This document shows positions 21,024 through 28,296 of a stretch of DNA of 41,573 nucleotides, piece after piece. The notes beneath the pieces are model-generated. The model was not told where the DNA came from, did no database searches, and saw only the letters and a program-made list of their open reading frames with translations. Position 1 is the first letter of the stretch, and the number at the start of each line of letters is the position of its first letter. The DNA comes from Acinetobacter lwoffii (GTDB taxonomy: Bacteria; Pseudomonadota; Gammaproteobacteria; Pseudomonadales; Moraxellaceae), in NCBI RefSeq assembly GCF_022967985.1, contig NZ_JALJVC010000029.1, positions 1 to 41,573 of the forward strand, in the 5' to 3' direction. The translations under genes and the position numbers were made by a program.

Positions 21024-21479
21024 ATGAAAATGAAATGGGTTCCAGATTATAATACTGGTATCGATGTGATTGACGATCAGCACAAACGAATTCTCGATTA
21101 TATCAACGAAATTGATGGAATTGATGCCAATACCGAGCGTGCCCGTATTAAACAGATTCTCGACAATATTATTGATTATACCCAGTCGCATTTCACCTTT
21201 GAGGAATCTCTTCAGGAAGAAGCCGGCTATAAATATCGGGTGCCGCATAAACGTGTGCATGACCTGTTTATTAAAAAAATCGAGTCTTATCGTGACCGTT
21301 TTGAACTGGGACAGTCCATTGAATCAGAGCTGCACGAAGTATTATCGAAATGGCTGATTAACCATATTCAGCACGATGATGCCGATTATGTCGGTGCCGT
21401 GAAAGAAAATATGATGGGGATCATCAAGGAAAAAGAAAAGAAAACAGGTAAAAACTGGTTCGCTCGTTTCTTCTCATAA
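21024..21479 (+). CDS. Bacteriohemerythrin
   Basis: A 151-residue single-domain four-helix O2-binding di-iron protein. All seven expected iron ligands are found: His20 (IDDQHKRI), His56 and Glu60 (HFTFEE), His75 and His79 (PHKRVHD), His114 and Asp119 (NHIQHDD). No methyl-accepting or cyclase domain is attached, so it is probably a cytoplasmic O2 store, carrier or sensor. ATG 21024 follows AGGTGG with 5-base spacing; the in-frame GTG at 21015 overlaps that ribosome site. The C-terminal tail (KEKEKKTGKNWFARFFS) is basic and might touch the membrane. Confidence 0.9.
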   Translation: MKMKWVPDYNTGIDVIDDQHKRILDYINEIDGIDANTERARIKQILDNIIDYTQSHFTFEESLQEEAGYKYRVPHKRVHDLFIKKIESYRDRFELGQSIESELHEVLSKWLINHIQHDDADYVGAVKENMMGIIKEKEKKTGKNWFARFFS

Positions 21480-21531
21480 TAAAAGACGTAACGAGATAAC
21501 AAAAATTAAAATCTAATTATAATTTTTGCGC

Positions 21532-21563
21532 AGCAAATCACTGTCATGGTGGTTTGCTTTTTG
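21532..21563 (+). terminator. Terminator after the bacteriohemerythrin gene
   Basis: Stem AGCAAATCAC/GTGGTTTGCT (one G-T pair) with a 7-base loop is followed by a T-rich run. Confidence 0.82.
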
Positions 21564-21622
21564 TTTTTGATTTTCACCGCTTCACAAGGCAAAATAGCGC
21601 TAGATTTTTATAGGAATGCATC

Positions 21623-22702
21623 ATGCAGGACAATGCTATGTCAAAATGGTTATCGCCGCTGATGGCTTTCTGTTTATCGTTTATTATCATCGCGACGCTC
21701 GCACCGATAACCGGTATACAGATTGATCGTCAGCTGGATTTCTGGATGCTCTGGTTAGCCACCATGCTGATTCTGGCGCTTCCAGTCTGCTACTTGGAAA
21801 TTGCTTTGGCCAAGCGCTCCAAAACAACGCCATTACAGGCGCTGTCGACGCTGACCCGTGAAGCGGATGCGTCACAGAAATGGCGTATTGTTGGCTGGTT
21901 AAGTGTGATTTTTATTCCGTTTTTGGCCGGTGCCATGCTGAACAATGCCAGCAATGTTCTGGCGGTTGCTGCAATTGATCTTGCACCGAATCTTCTATTG
22001 ATCGGATTGGCAATAGTAGCGTTGGCCCTGTCACTGCTACCGCGTCAAATTTTATTGGCTGTTACCACGATTGGCGTACTGGCGTCTCTGGTTCTAGCCA
22101 ATGTGATGGGAACGGCGCTACCTGCATGGCAAGTCACACCAGTCGAATTCTCGGAATGGGGCAATGCCACCGTATTAGCGCTGGTGGCAAGTGGTCTGGG
22201 CATGGGCTTGTACTGGCAGTCTAGCCTGAGTGCTGTACAACAGCAGGATGTCGCCAGCAAGACGGTATTGCCGATCTGGATTGCGCAGCTAGTTGCTGTC
22301 ATTGCATTTGCTTTCTTTGCTATACAAGCGCAAATCCCTGCATTTACTCTGGTCGTAGCGATGGTCGCAGCTGCTGCATTAATTCTGCAAATGGCACGTG
22401 AACAGTTACAGCAACGCCAGCTTCATCGTGCGATTCAATGGGCGATTGTGGCGGCGGTTACACTGATCTGGGCTATTCCAAATCTAAGCCCAATTTTCAA
22501 TGTGGTCTTGTTAGTCTGGGGCCTATTGATTTGTTTGATCTATGCACTGTTTGCTGGCTGGATCATGAAGATCAGTCATTTGCGTAAATCAATGAATTTT
22601 AGCTCTGAAGCGTTTTATAACATCTGGCGTATTGCAGTACGTGTGGTGTTGCCGGTCGGGATTATTCTGGCAATCATTGCTGTCTTAGGACAATTCGTCT
22701 GA
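21623..22702 (+). CDS. Short membrane protein, possible SNF/NSS-type sodium symporter homologue
   Basis: A 359-residue polytopic membrane protein with about nine or ten hydrophobic segments. The segment LPVCYLEIALAKRSKTTPLQAL followed by WRIVGWLSVIFIPF resembles the end of TM2 and start of TM3 in neurotransmitter:sodium symporters (COG0733). The TM1 hallmark G-N-x-W-R-F-P-Y is missing, and the protein is about 100 residues shorter than LeuT-type transporters, so sodium coupling is doubtful. ATG 21623 has TAGGAA upstream. Its stop overlaps the rnfH start (TGATG), showing translational coupling. Substrate unknown. Confidence 0.5.
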   Translation: MQDNAMSKWLSPLMAFCLSFIIIATLAPITGIQIDRQLDFWMLWLATMLILALPVCYLEIALAKRSKTTPLQALSTLTREADASQKWRIVGWLSVIFIPFLAGAMLNNASNVLAVAAIDLAPNLLLIGLAIVALALSLLPRQILLAVTTIGVLASLVLANVMGTALPAWQVTPVEFSEWGNATVLALVASGLGMGLYWQSSLSAVQQQDVASKTVLPIWIAQLVAVIAFAFFAIQAQIPAFTLVVAMVAAAALILQMAREQLQQRQLHRAIQWAIVAAVTLIWAIPNLSPIFNVVLLVWGLLICLIYALFAGWIMKISHLRKSMNFSSEAFYNIWRIAVRVVLPVGIILAIIAVLGQFV

Positions 22703-23034
22703 TGAGTGAGGCGATGATCTGGGTAGCGTATGCGACGTCAGAAAAACAATTTCATCTAGCCGTGCCATTTCAGCCCGGCATGACGGCACTGGATGCGATT
22801 GAGCAGAGTGGAATCCGTGAGCAGGTCGACTTGCCTGAACCATTATCTTTGGGCATCTTTGGCATGCGCTTGCAAGATCAGCAGCAGCCACTGGCAGCAG
22901 GTGACAGGGTGGAAATTTACCGAGCACTGACCATCAATCCTAAAGACATCCGACGTAAACGCGCCGAGAAAAATCCGGTGGGTCGTTATGCCAGAGGCAA
23001 TCTTTTAAGAAAGCTGAAACCGTCTTCCGAATAG
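22702..23034 (+). CDS. rnfH: RnfH-family ubiquitin-fold protein
   Basis: A 110-residue protein of the RnfH family: WVAYATSEKQFHLAVPFQPGMTALDAIEQSGI, LGIFG, and the conserved end of the fold GDRVEIYRALTINPKDIRRKRAEKN. Its function is not firmly known; the name derives from the Rnf redox cluster. In many relatives rnfH follows smpB and ratA and precedes bamE; here bamE is adjacent but convergent, and the upstream partner is a membrane protein. The start overlaps the preceding stop. Confidence 0.9.
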   Translation: MSEAMIWVAYATSEKQFHLAVPFQPGMTALDAIEQSGIREQVDLPEPLSLGIFGMRLQDQQQPLAAGDRVEIYRALTINPKDIRRKRAEKNPVGRYARGNLLRKLKPSSE

Positions 23035-23090
23035 AAAGCGGCTTGAATGAGCAGTAGCCTCAATGATCTGCTCAATCAATCAGCTTAATC

Positions 23091-23121
23091 AAAAAAGCCC
23101 CTGATGATTCAGGGGCTTTTT
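23091..23121. terminator. Bidirectional terminator between rnfH and bamE
   Basis: A perfect stem GCCCCTGA/TCAGGGGC with loop TGAT is flanked by A6 and T5, and lies between two convergent genes. Confidence 0.93.
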
Positions 23122-23134
23122 CATGAGAAACCGA

Positions 23135-23533
23135 CTATAGTGGAGGAGCATTTAAAATTGCTTCTTTTGATCCTGGTAAGCCGGGTTGAGATTCTGGAAT
23201 CGTCTCCAGACCTTCAACACGTTCTACGATACCAGACTGGTTAAAGTAGATTTTCAAATGCTGGCCTTGGGCTGCCGGGATCTTGGCTTTTTTAGCGTAG
23301 GTTCCTGGGGTATAGTTATAGATGTAGTCCCAACGTAAAGGATTCAGTGGATCGCTTACTGTTGGACTGCCCAGTAAGAAACGCACCTGTTGATGGCTCA
23401 TTCCCACCTGAATTTTAGCGGCTTGTGCTTGGGTTAAAGGGGTTCCTTGTGGAATATCTACTTTATAAACACCTAATGTCGAACAGCCGACGAGCAATGA
23501 AGTGACGAATAACGTCAACATGATTTTTTGCAT
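23135..23533 (-). CDS. bamE: Outer-membrane assembly lipoprotein BamE
   Basis: A 132-residue lipoprotein of the beta-barrel assembly machinery (BAM), inner leaflet of the outer membrane. A signal peptide ends in lipobox LLVGC, making Cys17 the lipidated residue. The SmpA/OmlA fold follows: YKVDIPQGTPLTQAQAAKIQVGMSHQQVRFLLGSPTVSDPL, then RWDYIYNY and LKIYFNQSGIVERVEG. A proline-rich tail ends the protein. It is divergent from fur, an arrangement known from Pseudomonas (omlA-fur). Confidence 0.94.
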   Translation of the reverse strand: MQKIMLTLFVTSLLVGCSTLGVYKVDIPQGTPLTQAQAAKIQVGMSHQQVRFLLGSPTVSDPLNPLRWDYIYNYTPGTYAKKAKIPAAQGQHLKIYFNQSGIVERVEGLETIPESQPGLPGSKEAILNAPPL

Positions 23534-23645
23534 TTTGCTAAACTATCCCAAATTAATTATGATGCATTTGATCCAAGGATAGATCATACTGCATCTAAAC
23601 TTTGTTGCATATTCCAACTTTGATTTTGTTGAGAGACCTTTTTAC

Positions 23646-24083
23646 ATGACTATTTCAAACCAAGATTTACGAAAAGCTGGGCTGAAAGTTACCCTTCCAC
23701 GAATTAAAATATTAGAATTACTAGAAAATTCAAAACAACATCATTTAAGTGCGGAAGATATTTACAAGACTTTACTCGATCAGGGCGAAGATGTAGGTTT
23801 AGCAACTGTGTATCGTGTGTTAACGCAGTTTGAAGCAGCGGGCATCATCGAACGTCATAATTTTGAAAATAATCATTCAGTTTTTGAAATTATGCAGGAA
23901 GATCACCACGATCACCTAGTATGTTTAAATTGCAGCAAAGTTGTTGAATTTATTAATGACACGATTGAAAAAGAGCAGCATGACGTTGCTGAAAAATTTG
24001 GTTTTGAATTAACCGGTCACTCACTGAATCTGTATGGCTACTGCGATGCGCCTGCCTGTCAGGAAGTTTTCCGTAAAAAATAA
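23646..24083 (+). CDS. fur: Ferric uptake regulator Fur
   Basis: An iron-responsive repressor of 145 residues. The N-terminal winged helix is seen as LRKAGLKVTLPRIKILELLE and EDIYKTLLDQGEDVGLATVYRVLTQFEAAGII. The metal-binding half contains the HHDH cluster, the CLNC zinc pair and the C-terminal CDAPAC pair. No convincing Fur box is visible in the 112-base bamE-fur spacer, so autoregulation is not supported by what I can see. Confidence 0.96.
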   Translation: MTISNQDLRKAGLKVTLPRIKILELLENSKQHHLSAEDIYKTLLDQGEDVGLATVYRVLTQFEAAGIIERHNFENNHSVFEIMQEDHHDHLVCLNCSKVVEFINDTIEKEQHDVAEKFGFELTGHSLNLYGYCDAPACQEVFRKK

Positions 24084-24102
24084 TTTGAGTGCTGGTTCAA
24101 AC

Positions 24103-24135
24103 AAAAAACAGGCTTCATGGGAAGCCTGTTTTTTT
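24103..24135. terminator. Bidirectional terminator between fur and pilU
   Basis: Stem CAGGCTTC/GAAGCCTG with loop ATGG is flanked by A6 and T7, between convergent genes. Confidence 0.93.
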
Positions 24136-24150
24136 ATGCCTTCAAGATGA

Positions 24151-25272
24151 TCAGGACTGACCATCAAAGGTAATGTTGGAATGCGCACGTAATAAGTGAC
24201 TACCACCTTCTTCTGACAGCTTGATTTGCAGACGCAGGTCGTTTGGTGAATCTGCATGTTTCAGTGCATCTTTATAGCTGATCTGTTTGGCTTTATACAG
24301 ATCATACAGCGCCTGATCGAAGGTCTGCATGCCCAGTTCACGGGAACGCTTCATCAGATCCTTGATCTCATGCACATCACCTTTACGAATCAAGTCGGCA
24401 ATCAGTGGTGAGTTAATCAGAATCTCAATCGCTGCACGGCGACCATTACCATCGATGGTTGGAATCAGTTGCTGTGCCACAATGGCTTTCATGTTCAGGG
24501 ACAAGTCCATGAACAGCTGATTATGTCGGTCTGCTTCGAAGAAATGGATAATCCGGTCAATCGCTTGGTTGGCGTTGTTGGCGTGCAGGGTAGCAAAGAC
24601 CAGATGACCGGTTTCGGCAAAGGCAATCGCATAATCCATGGTTTCACGTGAACGGATCTCACCGATCAGAATCACGTCTGGTGCCTGACGCAGGGTATTT
24701 TTCAGGGCAATTTCAAATGAATCAGTATCGATGCCGACTTCACGCTGGGTGATAATACAGCCCTTATGCTGGTGAATAAATTCGATCGGATCTTCAATGG
24801 TAATGATATGACCTTTGGAATTTTCATTACGATAACCGACCAAAGACGCCAGCGAGGTTGATTTACCGGTACCCGTTGCCCCGACAAAAATAATGATGCC
24901 ACGTTTGGTCATCGCCAGTTCTTTTAGAATCGGCGGTAACTTGAGTTCATCCATCGTGGGAATAACAGTTTCAATCCGACGCAGCACCATCCCCGGTTGA
25001 TCTCGTTGCTGAAAGGCACTGACACGGAAGCGGGCACTTTTATCCGGCGTGCTGATGGCAAAGTTACATTCACGACTGTCAGCAAATTCTTTACGCTGCT
25101 TTTCGGTCATGATGGAATGGAGCAGTTGTCCTACTGCCGCACCGGGTAATTTTACCGAACCAATCGGTAAAATCTGCCCATTAATCTTGATGGACGGTTC
25201 GACATCGGCAGTAATGAACAGATCCGATGCTTTTTTCTCCACCATATAATCGAGTAAGCCGTTAAAATCCAT
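24151..25272 (-). CDS. pilU: Type IV pilus retraction ATPase PilU
   Basis: A 373-residue hexameric secretion-type ATPase, the PilT-dependent accessory retraction motor. The N-terminal PAS-like domain (EKKASDLFITADVEPSIKINGQI) is followed by Walker A GATGTGKST, the Asp box ITIEDPIEFIHQHKG, Walker B VILIGEIRSRETM, and the His box TGHLVFATLHANNA. Where PilT has AIRNLIRE this protein has LIADLIRKGD, a PilU trait. ATG 25272 follows GGGG at about 9 bases; the upstream in-frame start at 25287 is a TTG. It lies 30 bases after pilT. Confidence 0.95.
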   Translation of the reverse strand: MDFNGLLDYMVEKKASDLFITADVEPSIKINGQILPIGSVKLPGAAVGQLLHSIMTEKQRKEFADSRECNFAISTPDKSARFRVSAFQQRDQPGMVLRRIETVIPTMDELKLPPILKELAMTKRGIIIFVGATGTGKSTSLASLVGYRNENSKGHIITIEDPIEFIHQHKGCIITQREVGIDTDSFEIALKNTLRQAPDVILIGEIRSRETMDYAIAFAETGHLVFATLHANNANQAIDRIIHFFEADRHNQLFMDLSLNMKAIVAQQLIPTIDGNGRRAAIEILINSPLIADLIRKGDVHEIKDLMKRSRELGMQTFDQALYDLYKAKQISYKDALKHADSPNDLRLQIKLSEEGGSHLLRAHSNITFDGQS

Positions 25273-25302
25273 GTATATAAACCCCAATACAATTCAATTT
25301 TT

Positions 25303-26340
25303 TTATAAAAATGCTTCTGGCTGTTTGGCTGCAGTACGTGCAACTTGCGGGCTGATCAAACCTTTGGATACCAGTGTTTTCAGAGTCTGGTCCAGTGTGG
25401 TCATGCCATAGTTGGCACCGGTCTGGATTGCCGAGTACATTTGTGCGACTTTGTTTTCACGGATCAGGTTACGGATCGCAGGAATACCAATCATGATTTC
25501 ATGCGCTGCGACACGCCCACCGCCATTTTTCTTCAGCAGAGCCTGTGAAACTACGGCTTGTAGGGATTCAGACAACATGGCGCGTACCATGTCTTTTTCT
25601 TCAGCAGGGAATACGTCGATCACACGGTCAATGGTTTTGGCCGCTGAGGTGGTATGCAGGGTACCAAATACTAAGTGACCGGTTTCTGCGGCAGTTAAGG
25701 CCAGACGAATGGTTTCAAGGTCACGCATCTCACCGACCAGAATAATGTCCGGGTCTTCACGTAATGCAGAACGTAATGCTTCATTAAAGCCATGGGTATC
25801 ACGATGTACTTCACGCTGGTTAATCAGACATTTTTTGGACTGATGCACAAATTCGATTGGGTCTTCGACGGTCAGAATATGGTCATAGCGGTTGTCATTA
25901 ATATAATCCAGCATCGCCGCCAAGGTAGTTGATTTACCCGAACCGGTTGGACCTGTGACTAGTACCAGACCACGTGGATATTCACAGATATCTTTAAAAA
26001 TCTGTCCCATGCCCAGATCTTCAAGGGTCAGTACTTTAGAGGGAATGGTACGGAATACCGCACCGGCACCGCGGTTCTGGTTAAATGCGTTGACACGGAA
26101 ACGTGCCACGCCAGGCACTTCAAAAGAAAAGTCAGTTTCCAGATTTTCTTCAAAATCACGGCGCTGTTTATCGTTCATGATGTCATAAACGAGTTTATGC
26201 ACTTCTTTGTGTTCTAATGCTGGCAGGTTGATGCGACGAACTTCCCCATCGACACGAATCATTGGCGGTAAGCCCGCAGACAAGTGTAAATCCGACGCAC
26301 CATTTTTAGCAGAAAATGCCAACAATTCTGTGATATCCAT
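25303..26340 (-). CDS. pilT: Type IV pilus retraction ATPase PilT
   Basis: A 345-residue main motor for pilus depolymerisation, needed for twitching motility and DNA uptake. It shows the N-terminal NGASDLHLSAGLPPMIRVDGEVRR, Walker A GPTGSGKST, the Asp box LTVEDPIEFVHQSKK, Walker B IILVGEMRDLETI, the His box TGHLVFGTLHT, and the retraction-specific AIRNLIRE sequence. Full length. It is first in a pilT-pilU operon, divergent from the YggS-type gene, as in Pseudomonas. Confidence 0.97.
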   Translation of the reverse strand: MDITELLAFSAKNGASDLHLSAGLPPMIRVDGEVRRINLPALEHKEVHKLVYDIMNDKQRRDFEENLETDFSFEVPGVARFRVNAFNQNRGAGAVFRTIPSKVLTLEDLGMGQIFKDICEYPRGLVLVTGPTGSGKSTTLAAMLDYINDNRYDHILTVEDPIEFVHQSKKCLINQREVHRDTHGFNEALRSALREDPDIILVGEMRDLETIRLALTAAETGHLVFGTLHTTSAAKTIDRVIDVFPAEEKDMVRAMLSESLQAVVSQALLKKNGGGRVAAHEIMIGIPAIRNLIRENKVAQMYSAIQTGANYGMTTLDQTLKTLVSKGLISPQVARTAAKQPEAFL

Positions 26341-26439
26341 AAGGTCCCCGAGTTCATTAAAATGTTAATTATTTTGATAGAATAATAAGGCTTTCCCACA
26401 GCTTAACCAACACTTAGTTCATGGGCAAGGGAAAAAAAG

Positions 26440-27153
26440 ATGAATGAAATGAGAACCCCATCAATGAATATGTTGCAACAGTCACGAAATCAGGTCTTAG
26501 TGCAAATTGAAACTGCCTGTATTCAGGCCGGCCGCGAAGCAGATGCGGTGCAACTGCTTGCCGTTTCCAAGACCCAGCCGAGTAGCGTGCTGGCAGATAT
26601 GTATCAGGCAGGGCAACGTGCTTTTGGTGAAAACTATTTGCAGGAAGCACTGGAAAAAATCACGGCACTGAAAGAGCTGGACATTGAATGGCATTTTATT
26701 GGACATGTGCAGCGTAACAAAACCAAGCATCTGGCAGAAAATTTTGCTTGGGTGCATGGAGTCGATCGACTGATTATTGCCGAGCGCTTATCCAATCAGC
26801 GTGGAGATGATCAGCCTGCACTGAATATCTGTATTCAGGTGAATATTGATGGTCAGGATACCAAAGATGGTTGTCGACCAGATGCGGTTGCAGATTTGGT
26901 CGTACAGATCAGCCAACTGCCAAATGTGCGTTTACGTGGTTTGATGGTGATTCCAGCACCGAATAATCCTCAAGCCTTTGCTGATGCCAAAGTTTTATTT
27001 GATGCAGTCAAAGTTCAGCATGCACATCCTGAAGATTGGGATACTTTAAGTATGGGCATGTCTGCGGATATGACCGACGCGATTGCTGCGGGTTCTACCA
27101 TGGTTCGTGTTGGTACGGCCTTGTTTGGCGCACGGCCTAAAAAAGATGTATAA
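26440..27153 (+). CDS. yggS: YggS-family PLP homeostasis protein
   Basis: A 237-residue single-domain PLP-binding protein with the alanine-racemase-type barrel, without known catalytic activity; the family balances vitamin B6 and amino-acid pools. Lys44 in LLAVSKTQP is the PLP lysine; RAFGENYLQEALEKI, WHFIGHVQRNKTK, GLMVIPAP, LSMGMSADMTDAIAAGSTMVRVGTALFG are family blocks. ATG 26440 has an AAGGGAAAAAAAG tract; alternative in-frame ATGs lie at 26449 and 26464. Its placement beside pilT is common in gammaproteobacteria. Confidence 0.93.
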   Translation: MNEMRTPSMNMLQQSRNQVLVQIETACIQAGREADAVQLLAVSKTQPSSVLADMYQAGQRAFGENYLQEALEKITALKELDIEWHFIGHVQRNKTKHLAENFAWVHGVDRLIIAERLSNQRGDDQPALNICIQVNIDGQDTKDGCRPDAVADLVVQISQLPNVRLRGLMVIPAPNNPQAFADAKVLFDAVKVQHAHPEDWDTLSMGMSADMTDAIAAGSTMVRVGTALFGARPKKDV

Positions 27154-27180
27154 ACTACTAATGTCAGCTTTTTGCAGCAA

Positions 27181-27215
27181 AGCGTTATCGCAGGGTATTG
27201 GATAACGCTTTTTTT
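27181..27215 (+). terminator. Terminator after yggS, overlapping the end of the converging gene
   Basis: Stem AGCGTTATC/GATAACGCT is followed by T7. The left arm contains the stop codon of the acyltransferase gene on the other strand. Confidence 0.88.
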
Positions 27216-28294
27216 CTGGCTGGTTCGAGCCATTTAGCCATTAACCAGGCAAAGACTATTAAGCTGCACATGCTCGCAAGCAAGGCTAAAACTGCTCCGC
27301 CCAGACCATAGGCCAAAGTTGCCGGAATACAGCCCAAAATAAATAAAAGTAAGGGGAAATGGGTCACATACAAGGTATAGGAAAAGTCTGCGGATTGAAC
27401 CCAGACCGGATGGTAGTGACTACGTTGATGCTGGAGCTGTACCAGCCAGCAGCTAAAGGCCAAACCCACACAGAAATTAAAAGGGGCAAAATTCGCAGCA
27501 CGGTATTGCTGGGCCTCATCAATCAGCTGAAACTGGTAAGCATCAAAACAGGCGATTAGAAATGCCAAGCCGACTAGGGCTAATTTGACCGATTGTAAGC
27601 GGTTTAAAAAACGTAGCTGGATATATCGAAATGAACAGGCAAAGGCACTAAGCCAGACCAGAAAATAAATAAAAAACTGGATGTTCAGTAATGACAGTAT
27701 AGCCAGAACCATAAAAAATCCGATTTTGGCGATTTCCGAATTTTTTAAAAAAGGTAGGAATCCGGCCAGCACATAAAACCACACTTCATAGCTCAGGCTC
27801 CAGAGTGCAGCATTGGCTGAAACCGTTGGTGTTACAAAGCCATTCAAAAATAGCAGCGAACCAAAAAATTCCATCATGTCTACATTATAGTCAGTCCGGA
27901 TCATCATGCCAAAACTGTGTTGAAAAGCATGAGTATGGCTGGCAAATAATAGTGGAGCGAGTAGATAGAGAACCAGGGTCAACCCCATGGCAAACAGAAA
28001 GGGTGGTAAAATTCTGCTGCAACGCTGTCGAGCATAACGGTGCAGATTGAACTGACCATGCTGATGAATGTTGTGCTGGATCGAATAGCCGATCAGATAG
28101 CCACTTAAGGCAAAGAAAATCATGACTGCAGCCTGTCCAAGCAGGCGTATCCATGAATAAATGCTGGTATCGAAAGGCGCAATAAATGCCTGAAAGCAGT
28201 GACTGAACAGCACCACAATGGCACTGATACCCCGTAGGCTCTCAAGCTGTAAGCTGAAATAGGGCGAGAGCGTGTTCGGGGCAGGGTGAATCAT
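27185..28294 (-). CDS. Acyltransferase-3 (OafA/YrhL-like) membrane protein
   Basis: A 369-residue integral membrane acyltransferase with about ten hydrophobic segments. Typical start LESLRGISAIVVLFSHCF, where the R-G and the following H are the conserved catalytic neighbourhood, then FFALSGYLIGY, RQRCSRILPPFLFA and ALWSLSYEVWFYVLAGF. Such proteins O-acetylate or O-acylate polysaccharide, lipid A or peptidoglycan, but the target cannot be told from sequence. It starts two bases after sbcC and probably shares its transcript. No adjacent glycan cluster is present. Confidence 0.85.
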   Translation of the reverse strand: MIHPAPNTLSPYFSLQLESLRGISAIVVLFSHCFQAFIAPFDTSIYSWIRLLGQAAVMIFFALSGYLIGYSIQHNIHQHGQFNLHRYARQRCSRILPPFLFAMGLTLVLYLLAPLLFASHTHAFQHSFGMMIRTDYNVDMMEFFGSLLFLNGFVTPTVSANAALWSLSYEVWFYVLAGFLPFLKNSEIAKIGFFMVLAILSLLNIQFFIYFLVWLSAFACSFRYIQLRFLNRLQSVKLALVGLAFLIACFDAYQFQLIDEAQQYRAANFAPFNFCVGLAFSCWLVQLQHQRSHYHPVWVQSADFSYTLYVTHFPLLLFILGCIPATLAYGLGGAVLALLASMCSLIVFAWLMAKWLEPARKKALSNTLR

Positions 28295-28296
28295 CG

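Noticed and set aside
21586..21597. AAGGCAAAATA resembles the end of the 9168-9402 element
   Set aside because: Only 11 of 15 bases match and no second end or hairpin unit follows within 500 bases.
23534..23645. Search for a Fur box between bamE and fur
   Set aside because: No stretch close to the GATAATGATAATCATTATC consensus was found in the spacer.
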